A DNA stretch of 64,000 nt, from positions 62,001 to 126,000 of the forward strand of contig DAOKYU010000001.1 in NCBI GenBank assembly GCA_035325995.1. Direction: 5' to 3'. Below are positions 34,222 through 47,198 of this stretch, piece after piece (position 1 is the first letter of the stretch; every line of letters begins with the position of its first letter). The position numbers and the translations under genes were made by a program. The notes under the pieces are model-generated. The model worked only from the letters and a program-made list of their open reading frames with translations, did not search any database and was not told the origin of the DNA. This DNA comes from Thermodesulfobacteriota bacterium. GTDB taxonomy: Bacteria; Desulfobacterota_D; UBA1144; Nemesobacterales; UBA2774.

Positions 34222-34458
34222 TTGAATGCCCAGGCTGACATATCCCGATTAGTCCGTGAACTTCGCGAACGAACGGGGCTCACTCAGGAAAAATTCGCGG
34301 CCAAGCTCGGCGTGACCTATCCAACCATCAACCGATGGGAGAACGGTCGCGCCAAACCGTCGCCGTTGGCACTTAAACAGATCGAGGATTTGGCCCGGGG
34401 CCTGGGCGAACGGGGCGAGGACCTCCTTCAAGAGTTTTTCCCTGGAGAGGAGATCTGA
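34222..34458 (+). CDS. XRE-family HTH regulator
   Basis: This 78-residue protein is a single helix-turn-helix domain: LVRELRERTGLTQEKFAAKL, then GVTYPTINRWENGRAKPSPL. The TTG start at 34222 follows AAAGGAG at seven bases, and no in-frame ATG is near. It ends one base before hsdM, so it heads the defence operon. It probably controls restriction-modification expression, like C proteins, by binding the palindrome at its own promoter. Confidence 0.85.
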   Translation: MNAQADISRLVRELRERTGLTQEKFAAKLGVTYPTINRWENGRAKPSPLALKQIEDLARGLGERGEDLLQEFFPGEEI

Positions 34459-34459
34459 C

Positions 34460-36010
34460 ATGGCAAAAGACACGAACAACGGCGCGAATCTCGGTTTCGA
34501 ATCTGAACTCTGGCGTGCCGCCGACGCCCTCCGCTCCAACATGGACGCCGCTGAGTACAAGCATGTTGTCCTCGGCCTGATTTTCCTAAAGTACATCTCG
34601 GATGCCTTCGAAGAGCAACGCGCGAAGCTCGAAGCGGACCGAGCCAAGGGAGCCGACCCGGAAGACCCCGACGAGTACCGGGCCGTCAACATATTTTGGG
34701 TGCCCAAAGAGGCGCGCTGGTCCAAGCTCAAATCCGAAGCCAAGCAGCCGACCATCGGCAAGGTCATCGACGACGCCATGCTCGCCATCGAACGCGATAA
34801 CCCATCGCTCAAAGGCGTGTTGCCCAAGGACTACGCACACCCGCGTCTCGACAAGCAGAGGCTTGGTCAGCTCATCGACATGGTCGGCAACATCGGTCTG
34901 GGAGATAAGGCCAACCGCTCCAAGGATATTCTCGGCCGGGTCTACGAGTATTTCCTCTCTCAGTTCGCCAGCGCCGAGGGCAAGAAGGGCGGCCAATTCT
35001 ATACGCCACGTTGCGTTGTCCGTGTTCTGGTCGAAATGCTTGCCCCTTACAAGGGTCGAGTCTATGACCCGTGCTGCGGTTCCGGCGGCATGTTCGTCCA
35101 GTCGGAGAAGTTCGTCGAGGCCCACGGCGGCAAAATTGGCGACATAAGCATCTACGGCCAGGAATCCAACCACACCACCTGGCGGCTGGCCAAGATGAAC
35201 CTCGCCATTCGCGGCATCGACGGCAACCTCGGCAAGGAGCACGCCGACAGCTTTCACCGGGACCTGCACCCGGACCTCAAGGCCGACTATGTCATAGCCA
35301 ATCCGCCGTTCAACGACAGCGACTGGCGCGGCGAGTTGCTCAAGGACGACAAGCGATGGAAATTCGGCACACCGCCAGCCAGTAACGCGAACTTCGCCTG
35401 GGTCCAGCACTTCATCCATCACCTGGCCCCTACCGGCTTGGCGGGCTTCGTCCTGGCCAACGGCTCGATGTCCTCCAACCAGTCTGGGGAAGGTGAAATC
35501 CGCAAGGCCATCATCGAAGCCGACCTGGTCGATTGCATGGTCGCATTGCCCGGTCAGCTCTTTTACTCGACACAGATTCCCGTCTGCCTCTGGTTTATTG
35601 CCAGGCAGAAGAAGAACGGCCGATTCCGTGACCGCCGCGGAGAAACATTGTTCATCGATGCCCGCAAGCTGGGGACAATGATTGACCGTGTCCACCGCGA
35701 ACTGACCGAGGAGGACATCCGCAAGATCGCCGAAACCTACCACGCCTGGCGCGGCGACAAAGATTGCAAGGTCAAGTACAAGGACGTGCCCGGCTTCTGC
35801 AAAAGCGCCACGCTCGACGACATCCGGCACCACGGCCACATTCTCACACCCGGGCGCTACGTCGGCGCGGCTGAGGTCGAGGACGACGGGGAACCGTTTG
35901 AGGAAAAGATGGCCCGCCTGACTGCCGCCCTGCGCGAGCAGACCGAGAAATCGAAAAAGCTCGACCAGATCATCTGGGCAAACCTGGAGGACATTGGCTA
36001 TGGCGGATAA
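34460..36010 (+). CDS. hsdM: Type I restriction-modification methyltransferase subunit
   Basis: This 516-residue protein has the HsdM N-terminal helical domain (LWRAADALRSNMDAAEYKHV with VLGLIFLKYISDAF), the SAM site QFYTPRCVVRVLVEML and YDPCCGSGGMF, and the N6-adenine methylase motif NPPFND. Its C-terminus overlaps hsdS. With HsdS it protects host DNA, and with HsdR it forms the restriction complex. Confidence 0.95.
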   Translation: MAKDTNNGANLGFESELWRAADALRSNMDAAEYKHVVLGLIFLKYISDAFEEQRAKLEADRAKGADPEDPDEYRAVNIFWVPKEARWSKLKSEAKQPTIGKVIDDAMLAIERDNPSLKGVLPKDYAHPRLDKQRLGQLIDMVGNIGLGDKANRSKDILGRVYEYFLSQFASAEGKKGGQFYTPRCVVRVLVEMLAPYKGRVYDPCCGSGGMFVQSEKFVEAHGGKIGDISIYGQESNHTTWRLAKMNLAIRGIDGNLGKEHADSFHRDLHPDLKADYVIANPPFNDSDWRGELLKDDKRWKFGTPPASNANFAWVQHFIHHLAPTGLAGFVLANGSMSSNQSGEGEIRKAIIEADLVDCMVALPGQLFYSTQIPVCLWFIARQKKNGRFRDRRGETLFIDARKLGTMIDRVHRELTEEDIRKIAETYHAWRGDKDCKVKYKDVPGFCKSATLDDIRHHGHILTPGRYVGAAEVEDDGEPFEEKMARLTAALREQTEKSKKLDQIIWANLEDIGYGG

Positions 36011-37325
36011 CGGTTGGGTAACCTTGCCATTCGACCAGGCCGTTCTGGTGAATCCTCCGGTTCGCCTTGAACGAGGCGAAGTCTATCCGTTTGTCGATAT
36101 GCAAGCAGTCGATCCCGGCTCGCGCAGTGTTGGCCCCAGCGAATTACGAGAGTTCAAGGGTGGTGGCTCGCGGTTCATGAACGGTGATACGCTCATGGCT
36201 CGCATCACACCCTGCTTGGAGAATGGCAAGATCGCGCGCTATGCCGCTTCCAAAGCGGAAGAAGTGGGTCATGGCTCTACAGAGTTCATCGTGATCCGTG
36301 GCAGGCCCAACGTCACGGACAACGGCTTCGCCTACTACCTGACCAAATGGGACGGTGTCCGTCAATACTGCATTTCGCAGATGACGGGAAGTTCGGGTCG
36401 CCAGCGCGTGCCGACCAGTGCTCTAAGTCATCGTGAGGTGACGATTCCTCCGCTCAAGGAACAGGAAGCCATCGCCTGCATCCTCGGCACGCTGGACGAC
36501 AAGATCGAGTTGAACCGGCAAATGAATCGGACGCTGGAGGAGATGGCGCGGGCGATCTTCAAGAGCTGGTTTGTGGACTTCGACCCGGTGCGCGCCAAGG
36601 CTGCGGTGCGGCGCGAGCATCCCAAGTGGACCGACGAGCAAGTCAGCCGCGCCGCCTGCCCCAACCTCAAGCCCGAAATCGCCGCCCTTTTCCCGGACTC
36701 CTTCGAGGACTCCGAATTGGGTGAGATTCCGAAGGGGTGGAGCGCTTCCAACGTAGGTCAACACTTTCGGCTAACGATGGGACAATCTCCGCCAGGTAGC
36801 ACATACAACGAAATAGGGAACGGCGTTCCTTTCTACCAGGGCAGGACTGACTTCGGGTTCCGTTACCCTACTAGACGGGTGTATTGCACATCGCCCACAC
36901 GTTTCGCCGAGCCGGGCGACACACTGGTCAGCGTCCGAGCGCCTGTTGGCGATGTTAACATGGCGAAGGAGCGGTGCGCCGTTGGCCGCGGAGTGGCAGC
37001 GATCCGTCATCGTGGCAACAGTCGCTCTTTCACCTACTATTCCATGCATCAACTAGCGCAACATTTCCTCAAGTTTGAGGCCGAAGGAACAGTGTTTGGG
37101 AGTATTAACAAGGCGGACTTTGAGCGGCTGCCATTTGTCGTGCCGTCACCAGATGTGCTGGCAGCATTTGATCGCGTCGTGTCGCTGTTGGACGACCGGA
37201 TTGAGACGAATGAAGAGCAGACCATATCGTTGGCGAACATCCGAGACACATTGCTGCCGAAGCTGATTTCCGGCGAGCTGCGGGTGCCGGACGCCGAGCG
37301 GATCGTGGGGAGGTGTTGCAAATGA
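36000..37325 (+). CDS. hsdS: Type I restriction-modification specificity subunit
   Basis: The 441-residue product has two target-recognition domains (about 10-150 and 235-375). A conserved helical spacer separates them (PLKEQEAIACILGTLDDKIE with LNRQMNRTLEEMARAIFKSW), and a second 'plp...l..Fd.....ld..i..n..e...L...rd.LLPkLisGel' repeat ends the protein. The ATG at 36000 has GGAGG nine bases upstream and overlaps hsdM by 11 bases. The recognition sequence cannot be read from the protein. Confidence 0.93.
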   Translation: MADNGWVTLPFDQAVLVNPPVRLERGEVYPFVDMQAVDPGSRSVGPSELREFKGGGSRFMNGDTLMARITPCLENGKIARYAASKAEEVGHGSTEFIVIRGRPNVTDNGFAYYLTKWDGVRQYCISQMTGSSGRQRVPTSALSHREVTIPPLKEQEAIACILGTLDDKIELNRQMNRTLEEMARAIFKSWFVDFDPVRAKAAVRREHPKWTDEQVSRAACPNLKPEIAALFPDSFEDSELGEIPKGWSASNVGQHFRLTMGQSPPGSTYNEIGNGVPFYQGRTDFGFRYPTRRVYCTSPTRFAEPGDTLVSVRAPVGDVNMAKERCAVGRGVAAIRHRGNSRSFTYYSMHQLAQHFLKFEAEGTVFGSINKADFERLPFVVPSPDVLAAFDRVVSLLDDRIETNEEQTISLANIRDTLLPKLISGELRVPDAERIVGRCCK

Positions 37326-38394
37326 AGCGCGAGGCAAAGCTCCTTCTAGATAAGGCCTTTGATTCGCTGGTCTTGAGCATCGAGCTCTTCAATCGACCCC
37401 ACGATCGTGGCCGGATCAGCAGCACGCTTATCCAGCTTGACCATGCCTTCGAGATGTTTATGAAGGCCGCAATTTTGCACAGGGGAGGGCGTATCCGTGA
37501 AAAGCGAGCAAAGGAAACCATAGGGTTCGACGCCTGTGTGCGGCGCTCACTCAGTGATGGCAAAATCAAGTATCTGAAAGAGGAGCAGGCACTCGTCCTG
37601 CAGACGATCAACGGACTTCGGGACGCGGCGCAGCACCATCTCTTGGACATCTCAGAAGGGCAACTCTATGTCCACATACAATCTGGCGTCACACTTTTTC
37701 GCGACTTGCTAAAGGGCGTTTTCGATCAGGACCTCGCACGCCACCTGCCTCAACGGGTGCTCCCGGTCGCGACCTCTCCTCCCACGGATCTGGCCACGCT
37801 TTTCGATTCGGAGGTCAAGGAAATCAAGAAGATTCTGCAACCCGGGCAGAGACGTCAGATTGAAGCCCTCGCACGTCTGCGCCCGCTAGCGATCCTCGAC
37901 GCGACGGTTCGTGGTGAGAAGGGACAGCCCAGCGACTCCGACTTGCGGCGGATCGGTAAGGAGCTGTCACAGGGTAAGCCTTGGACCAACGCGTTCTATG
38001 GCGCTGCGGCCGTGGAGATTGCGGCAGATGGCGCAGGCCCAACTTTGTCCCTGCGCTTGTCGAAGAAGGAAGGCATTCCGATCCAATTGGTGCCTGAGGG
38101 TACGCCCGGAGCATCGGTTGTGGCGGTGAAGCGCGTCGATGAGCTTGGGTTTTACAACTTGGGTGCGAAGCAGCTCGCAGAAAAGGTCGGGCTGACAATG
38201 CCGAAGGCGGTAGCTGTCGTGGATCACGTCGGTCTTCGTAATGACCCTGAATGCTACAAGGAGATCAAGATCGGAAAGGCGGTATTCAAGCGATACTCCC
38301 AAAAGGCCATCGTCGCGATTCAGACGGCCATGACCAAGGAAAATCCAGAGGAGATTTGGGCAAAGCGCACCGCGAAGTTCAAGGGGGCAAAGGA

Positions 38395-38398
<4 letters not shown>
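37322..38398 (+). CDS. DUF3644 / HEPN-domain protein inserted in the RM operon
   Basis: This 358-residue protein lies between hsdS and hsdR and overlaps both by four bases (ATGA). The N-terminal 115 residues fit DUF3644, a HEPN-like helical domain. IQLDHAFEMFMKAAILHRGG is followed by a GLRDAAQHH segment that contains the R-x4-H ribonuclease motif (Arg100-His105). The C-terminal part (about 210-350) has small beta/helix segments and could sense DNA or bind a partner. HEPN proteins at restriction loci are often suspected suicide ribonucleases; this role is inferred. Confidence 0.72.
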
Positions 38399-41468
<3,070 letters not shown>

Positions 41469-41472
<4 letters not shown>

Positions 41473-43328
41473 CCAACGAAGAGATAGCCAGATTCTTTAA
41501 CACAACGCGGCCCCATATTCAGGGCAACCCGAACCTGCGCGATCCCCAGGTTGAGGGATGGTTTCGCACGCGCCAGCATTTCAGAAACAGTTCCGAGCAC
41601 GCCATCCTGCAAATTCCGGTGGGCTGCGGCAAAACCGGCCTCATGGCCCTGCTGCCTTTTGAGACCGCCCAGGGTCGGGTCCTGGTGATTGCTCCGAACC
41701 TTGAGATTCGGCGGGGCATTTCCACTTCCTTCGATGTCGCCGGACGTGAATGTTTCTGGACCTCGACGCGCGTTCTGACCGACGTGAGTCATGGCCCCTT
41801 CACGGCCGTCCTGGACGGCCAGGACGCGAACATCCACGACTGCGAGAACTCGCATATCGTGGTCACCAACATCCAGCAATTGGCCAGCCGGGCTGACCGC
41901 TGGCTTCCGGCCTTCGGGGATGATTTCTTCGACCTGATCCTGGTGGACGAAGGCCATCACAACGTCGCCAGAAGTTGGGAACGGGTTTTCGAACGGTTCC
42001 CCAACGCCAAGGTCGTAAGCCTGACCGCCACGCCTTTCAGGGGCGACGGACGCGAGATCGCCGGCGAGCGGGTGTACGCGTATCCGTTCCGGACGGCCAT
42101 GGTGCGTGGGTACATCAAGCAGATCACCGCTGTGAATGTCGCGCCCCAGGAGATCTCCTTCACCTATCGCGGGGACGCCAGGCAACACACGCTTGAAGAG
42201 GTCCTTCAACTCCGGGACGAGGAATGGTTCAGCCGGGGTGTGGCCCTCGCGCCGGAGTGCAACCGGTCCATCGTTGACGCCAGCATTCAGTGGCTTCAAC
42301 ACCTCCGGGAGACCGGCACATTCCATCAACTGATCGCGGTCGCCTGTTCGGTGGACCACGCCCGGCAGGTGCGGTCCCTTTACGCCGAGCGCGGGTTGCA
42401 GGCGCGTGAAATTCACAGCAACATGCCGGCGGAGGAAATTGAAGATGTGCTCCAGGACCTCCGACGCGGCCGGATCGATTGCATTGTTCAGGTCCGGATG
42501 CTCGGCGAGGGATTTGATCACCCAAATCTGAGCGTGGCCGCGATCTTCCAGCCCTTCCGGTCGCTATCGCCCTATGTCCAGTTCATTGGAAGGGTCATGC
42601 GGGTGATCCACCAGAACAACCCCCAGCACCCGGACAACCGGGGCGTGGCGGTCTCCCATGTGGGCCTGAACATCGACCGACATTGGGAGGATTTCCGGCG
42701 AATCGACCAGGAGGACCAGGAACTCATCCAAGGCTGGCTTGAAGCGGGCGACGAGCGACCTCCAGCCGACGAGCCGGGCCGCCGCAGACGCCTGACACCG
42801 GACATGGTGGTGCAGAACGAGATCATCAGCCACTTCATTGAGCAGGAATACCTCGACCCGATGGATGACGCTGTGATCGACGACCTCGTCCAGGAGTTTC
42901 GCAGACGCGGCCTTGACCCTGAGGCTCTTGGGTTATCCCGCGAAAATCTCCGCCAGCGCCTCATCCAGGCTCGGACCCGCGAGAGTATGGAGCCCCGGGA
43001 AATACCGGTCACGCCCCAACGACGACGACAGGAGGCCCGCCGAAGGCTCAACGAGCGCTCCCGTGCCCTGGCCAGCAGAATCCTGAACGCCCTTGGCGCG
43101 TCCATAAACGGCCGCAACATCGTCCTGGCCTACCCCGAACTGAGAAGCGCCAACAACTACGCGGCGGTCATCATGATCGTGAACGGAGCCGTTAATGAGC
43201 GGCTCGAGGCCGACGGCGGTTCTCGTGGCGAAATCCCGCTTGAGCGGCTGGAGGAGGTTCTGGAACAGATCGACCAGATCGGGGACGCCGTCCAGGCCCA
43301 AATCCAGGAGCGCCTTTCAAGGAGATGA
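41469..43328 (+). CDS. SF2 DEAD/DEAH-type helicase
   Basis: The product has 619 residues from the ATG that overlaps the hsdR stop. Motifs include ILQIPVGCGKTGLMALL (Walker A, about residue 50), FDLILVDEGHHNVARSW (a DEGH variant of motif II, about 158), VVSLTATPFRGDGREI (motif III) and, in the second RecA domain, VRMLGEGFDHPNLSV and YVQFIGRVMRV. A basic, Arg-rich C-terminal 150 residues may bind nucleic acid. Coupling to hsdR suggests joint action with the following genes rather than housekeeping. Confidence 0.85.
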
Positions 43329-43331
43329 CCT

Positions 43332-43583
43332 ATGCCCAAGCTAAAACGCCTTCTCGTATCCGCTTGCTTCGAAACCGCCCAGCGGCGGAGACACTGCTCG
43401 CGGAACCAGGAGCACGTTATCTGCCAGGGCGACAAGTGCCTGGTCATCAAGGAGAACATGTCGAAGAACAACTACTGCATGGAATGTGCGGCCCTGATTC
43501 TGCGGAAGGCCCAGGAAGAGCTTGATGGATTGGCTCACGAACTGGGAACAGCGGAAGCACCATCCTCCATGGAATTGAGATAG
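43332..43583 (+). CDS. Small cysteine-rich protein
   Basis: This 83-residue protein has cysteines and a histidine placed like a zinc finger: RHCSRNQEHVICQGDKCLVI, then NNYCMECAALIL. It has a good AAGGAG site seven bases before the ATG and sits between two helicase genes, with 3- and 9-base gaps. I do not recognise the family; a DNA-end sensor or a helicase cofactor is possible. Confidence 0.6.
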   Translation: MPKLKRLLVSACFETAQRRRHCSRNQEHVICQGDKCLVIKENMSKNNYCMECAALILRKAQEELDGLAHELGTAEAPSSMELR

Positions 43584-43592
43584 GAATAGCAT

Positions 43593-46500
43593 ATGGCAGG
43601 CCTTCTTGATGACCAAAATACCCAAGCCACTCTTTCGAGGCTTTTAGGCGAGGTGGCGAAGTATCTTGCTATGTTCCTTGAGAGGGAGCTGCCATCCCTT
43701 TTCGAGGATTGGTGGAATCAGGCCGTCGTGAACAATTTGTCGTTCCAACAGCGGCGACGGATGGAACAACGGGGCATCGCCTCCCTCGGTGCTCTAGACC
43801 TCGCCGCGCTGCTTCGAGTGCTCGATCAGAACTGGTACCAGATTTCCAACAAGCTCGGCCTGACATCGGAGTCACGTCATTTCGTCAAGGAGATGCAGAC
43901 TATCCGTAACCGGTGGGCACATGCGACCACCGAAGGCTTTCCTCTTGATGATGTATACCGCGACCTGGACACCCTCCAGCGTTTTGCCGTGGTCATCGAG
44001 GCGAATGAAACATTGATACGAGAAGTGCGATCCCTAAAGACGGCCCTTGTCACTACAGAGACGGAAATGCCTGAGAAAACCGATGCCGCTGCCCTTGAAT
44101 CCTCTCTGACGCCCAAAGAAAATGGTGCTGAATTTGAACCGGGGCAGATTGTATGTGTTCGGTCTGACCCAAGTATTCGTGGCGCTGTAATTTCCGTCCT
44201 GCCGGGCAAACCGGAAAATCGCTTTAAGATCTTTGTGAGTGGTGAAACCCAGACCTACTATGCGTCTCAGTTAAAGCCCGAAGATATTTCAGATGACAAC
44301 ACCGAGTTTTTTTCCTGTGATCAGTTCCACGCCTATCTGACAGCGCTGCAAATCAGATATCCCGGTCTGTCTACACTTTATTCGCTCAACGCCGCCCGTG
44401 TGGATTTCATTCCGTATCAATTTCGGCCCGTGCTGAGGTTCATCCGGTCGGATCGACCTCGGTTATTAATTGCCGACGGCGTGGGTGTCGGCAAGACCAT
44501 CGAGGCAGGGCTTATTCTCCGCGAATTGCAAGCAAGACGTGATATCCGGTCAGTTCTCATTGTCTGCCCTCGCCCGTTGGTAACCGAGCGCAAATGGATG
44601 AACGAGATGAAGCGCTTCGAGGAGCGTTTCACACATCTCGATGGTAGCACCCTTCGTTACTGTATAAACGAGATGGACCTTGAAGGGGTCTGGCCCGAGC
44701 AACACCAGAGGGTGATTGTTCCCTATTCCTTGTTCGATGAAGTTCTGCTTTATGGTTCAGGACCTGACGGCAGGCGAAAACGCAAGAAGGGTCTGCTCGA
44801 CCTTGATCCGCCTCCTCGCTTCGATCTCGTCATCGTTGACGAGGCACACCATATCCGCAATCAGGATACATTCAGCCACAAAGCTGTGCGTTTTTTCTGT
44901 GACCATGCAGAGGCCGTTATATTTTTAACTGCAACACCGATCCAGCTCGGCAGCAACGATCTTTTCGTCCTCCTCAATACGCTCCGTCCCGATTTGATCA
45001 TCGATCAGGAGAGTTTCGCTCACATGGCGGAACCCAACCCTTCCATTAACCAGGCGATATCGCTTGCACGGGCTCAAGAGCCGGAATGGCAAACGCGGGC
45101 AAGCGAAGCCCTTGATCAAGCAGCGGCCACCGCTTGGGGTAAGGCGATCCTGCGCTACAATCCAAATTTTATACGAATACGTTCCAGGTTGTCCGAAGGC
45201 GACGTCACAAATGAAGAACGTGTGCAGCTCATCACCGATTTGGAAGCCATGCACACTTTCGCAGGGATTATCAATAGAACCCGCCGTAGGGACATAGGCG
45301 ATTTCACGATACGGAAACCTGAGACAGTGGTCGTTCCCTTCACGCCTGCCCAGCAGCGTCTACATGACGAACTCCTCCGAGTTCAGGCCGAGATATTCGA
45401 CCGGCTTCACGGAGACATCAATGTCAAATTCATGATGACCACGATCAGACGTCAGGCTGCGAGTTGCCTTTTCGGCCTTGTGCCCTTTCTTGAGGATATT
45501 CTGAATCGCCATCTTGATGAGCTGTCCTGGGAGGAGGCCGATAACTCCGCCGCTGTTCCGCAGGGCGAGACGGTAGAGCCAATACAATCGCAGATCCAAT
45601 CACTTCTTGAGAGTGCGCGGTTACTCGATCCCTATGATCCGAAACTGGAGGCGCTACGCGCCATTATCCGGACCAAGCAGAAGCTGCCCAATAACAAGGT
45701 GATGTTGTTTAGCAGCTTCAGGCATACGCTCAATTACCTTTATCGCCATCTCAATGAGGATGGCTTTCGGGTCGGGATGATACACGGCGGAACACCGGAT
45801 GAAGAACGTGTTGATCTCCGTAGTCGCTTCGAGAAGCATCGAGACGATAGGGGCAGCTTGGATGTCCTGTTGTTCTCGGAAATTGGCTGCGAGGGTTTAG
45901 ATTATCAATTCTGTGATTGCATTGTGAACTACGATTTGCCTTGGAATCCGATGCGCGTGGAACAACGCATCGGCCGCATCGACCGGAACGGACAGAAAAG
46001 CGAAAGCGTTGCCATAATCAACCTGATTACGCCGGGCACCGTTGATGCCGATATCTACGAACGTTGCCTTCTGCGCATAGGAGTGTTTAATGGAGCTTTG
46101 GGCGGAAGCGAAGAGATTCTTGGTGAAATTACCAGGGAGATTCGAGATATTGCAGAAAACTTTACCTTGAGTGACGAGGATCGCAGGGCAAAGCTTCAGC
46201 AATTGGCGGACAATAAGATTCGACTGATCCGTGAGCAAGAGGAACTCGAGCAACGACAAATGGAGCTTTTCGGCATCCGCTTGCCTGAAGACCGGATGAG
46301 GAAAGAAATCGAGGATGCCTCAAGTTATTGGTTATCGCCGACCTCCATGCAAAGGATTGTCCGTCTCTATTTACAAGAGAGCTGCGGGAAAGATCAGGAG
46401 TTTCTCCTGGGTGAAAGACCCCTAAAAACGCTTCGTCTTTCGCAGGAAGCCCGAAGTATCCTTCTGCGAGACTATCAGCAACTTCCCAAACATAACACAA

Positions 46501-47198
46501 CTGCCTACCGCGATTGGGAAAACTGGCTTAAAGGAGGTAATCCCCATCTTCTGGTGACCTTTGAATCTGACTGCGCAAGGGAGCATCCTGAGGCGGCATT
46601 TATTATGCCGTTGCATCCCCTGGTCCGACAAGCTGCCGTTTCCTTTAGTGGAAAAAAACGAGCAGTGACAATACTTAAGACATACTCCGGCGAGGTTCCT
46701 CCCGGCCTGTACGAGTTCGCAATCTATCAATGGCGTTTTCATGGTATCAAGGAGGATTTGGCTTTGCGTCCGGTTGCTTCTTCCCCAACAGTCACCTCTC
46801 TCCTTTCCCGTTTACTGGAAAAGGCTACAGATCTTGTTGAGGAAGGTACTAAGGAAATCGATCCAAATTGCTGGGAAAAGCTTGATGCCGAACATTATAA
46901 ACTATGGTCTGAGGAACGGGAAAGGCACCGGCAAAGAACGCTGGAATTAGCGGAATATCGCCGCGAGAGCCTTACAACGAGTCATCGGGCGCGGATAGCG
47001 CTTCTCGAGGAGCAACTTAAGCAGGCCAGCAACGAAAAGATTCAGAAAATGCGACAGTCTCAAATCTCCGCTGCTGAGGCAGATTACGCCAGACGTATTC
47101 AGGATGTGGACATCGCCATGGAAAGGGCGGATATAATCGCTGAGCCGGTCGCATACGGATTGATTCAGATCGTTGGAGATACGCCTCATGCCGAGTGA
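43593..47198 (+). CDS. HEPN-SNF2 helicase fusion
   Basis: In this 1201-residue protein the N-terminal 150 residues form a Swt1-like HEPN domain with an intact R-x4-H motif (IRNRWAHA, Arg105-His110). A small SH3-like linker lies at about 180-235. A full SNF2 helicase follows: IADGVGVGKTIEAGLILREL (Walker A, about 293), FDLVIVDEAHHIRNQ (DEAH, about 414), FLTATPIQLGSNDLF, and WNPMRVEQRIGRIDRNGQK in the second lobe. The C-terminal 350 residues end in coiled coil. The DNA is visibly more AT-rich than hsdMSR. It resembles helicases of anti-phage systems, but I know no exact match. Confidence 0.85.
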   Translation: MAGLLDDQNTQATLSRLLGEVAKYLAMFLERELPSLFEDWWNQAVVNNLSFQQRRRMEQRGIASLGALDLAALLRVLDQNWYQISNKLGLTSESRHFVKEMQTIRNRWAHATTEGFPLDDVYRDLDTLQRFAVVIEANETLIREVRSLKTALVTTETEMPEKTDAAALESSLTPKENGAEFEPGQIVCVRSDPSIRGAVISVLPGKPENRFKIFVSGETQTYYASQLKPEDISDDNTEFFSCDQFHAYLTALQIRYPGLSTLYSLNAARVDFIPYQFRPVLRFIRSDRPRLLIADGVGVGKTIEAGLILRELQARRDIRSVLIVCPRPLVTERKWMNEMKRFEERFTHLDGSTLRYCINEMDLEGVWPEQHQRVIVPYSLFDEVLLYGSGPDGRRKRKKGLLDLDPPPRFDLVIVDEAHHIRNQDTFSHKAVRFFCDHAEAVIFLTATPIQLGSNDLFVLLNTLRPDLIIDQESFAHMAEPNPSINQAISLARAQEPEWQTRASEALDQAAATAWGKAILRYNPNFIRIRSRLSEGDVTNEERVQLITDLEAMHTFAGIINRTRRRDIGDFTIRKPETVVVPFTPAQQRLHDELLRVQAEIFDRLHGDINVKFMMTTIRRQAASCLFGLVPFLEDILNRHLDELSWEEADNSAAVPQGETVEPIQSQIQSLLESARLLDPYDPKLEALRAIIRTKQKLPNNKVMLFSSFRHTLNYLYRHLNEDGFRVGMIHGGTPDEERVDLRSRFEKHRDDRGSLDVLLFSEIGCEGLDYQFCDCIVNYDLPWNPMRVEQRIGRIDRNGQKSESVAIINLITPGTVDADIYERCLLRIGVFNGALGGSEEILGEITREIRDIAENFTLSDEDRRAKLQQLADNKIRLIREQEELEQRQMELFGIRLPEDRMRKEIEDASSYWLSPTSMQRIVRLYLQESCGKDQEFLLGERPLKTLRLSQEARSILLRDYQQLPKHNTTAYRDWENWLKGGNPHLLVTFESDCAREHPEAAFIMPLHPLVRQAAVSFSGKKRAVTILKTYSGEVPPGLYEFAIYQWRFHGIKEDLALRPVASSPTVTSLLSRLLEKATDLVEEGTKEIDPNCWEKLDAEHYKLWSEERERHRQRTLELAEYRRESLTTSHRARIALLEEQLKQASNEKIQKMRQSQISAAEADYARRIQDVDIAMERADIIAEPVAYGLIQIVGDTPHAE

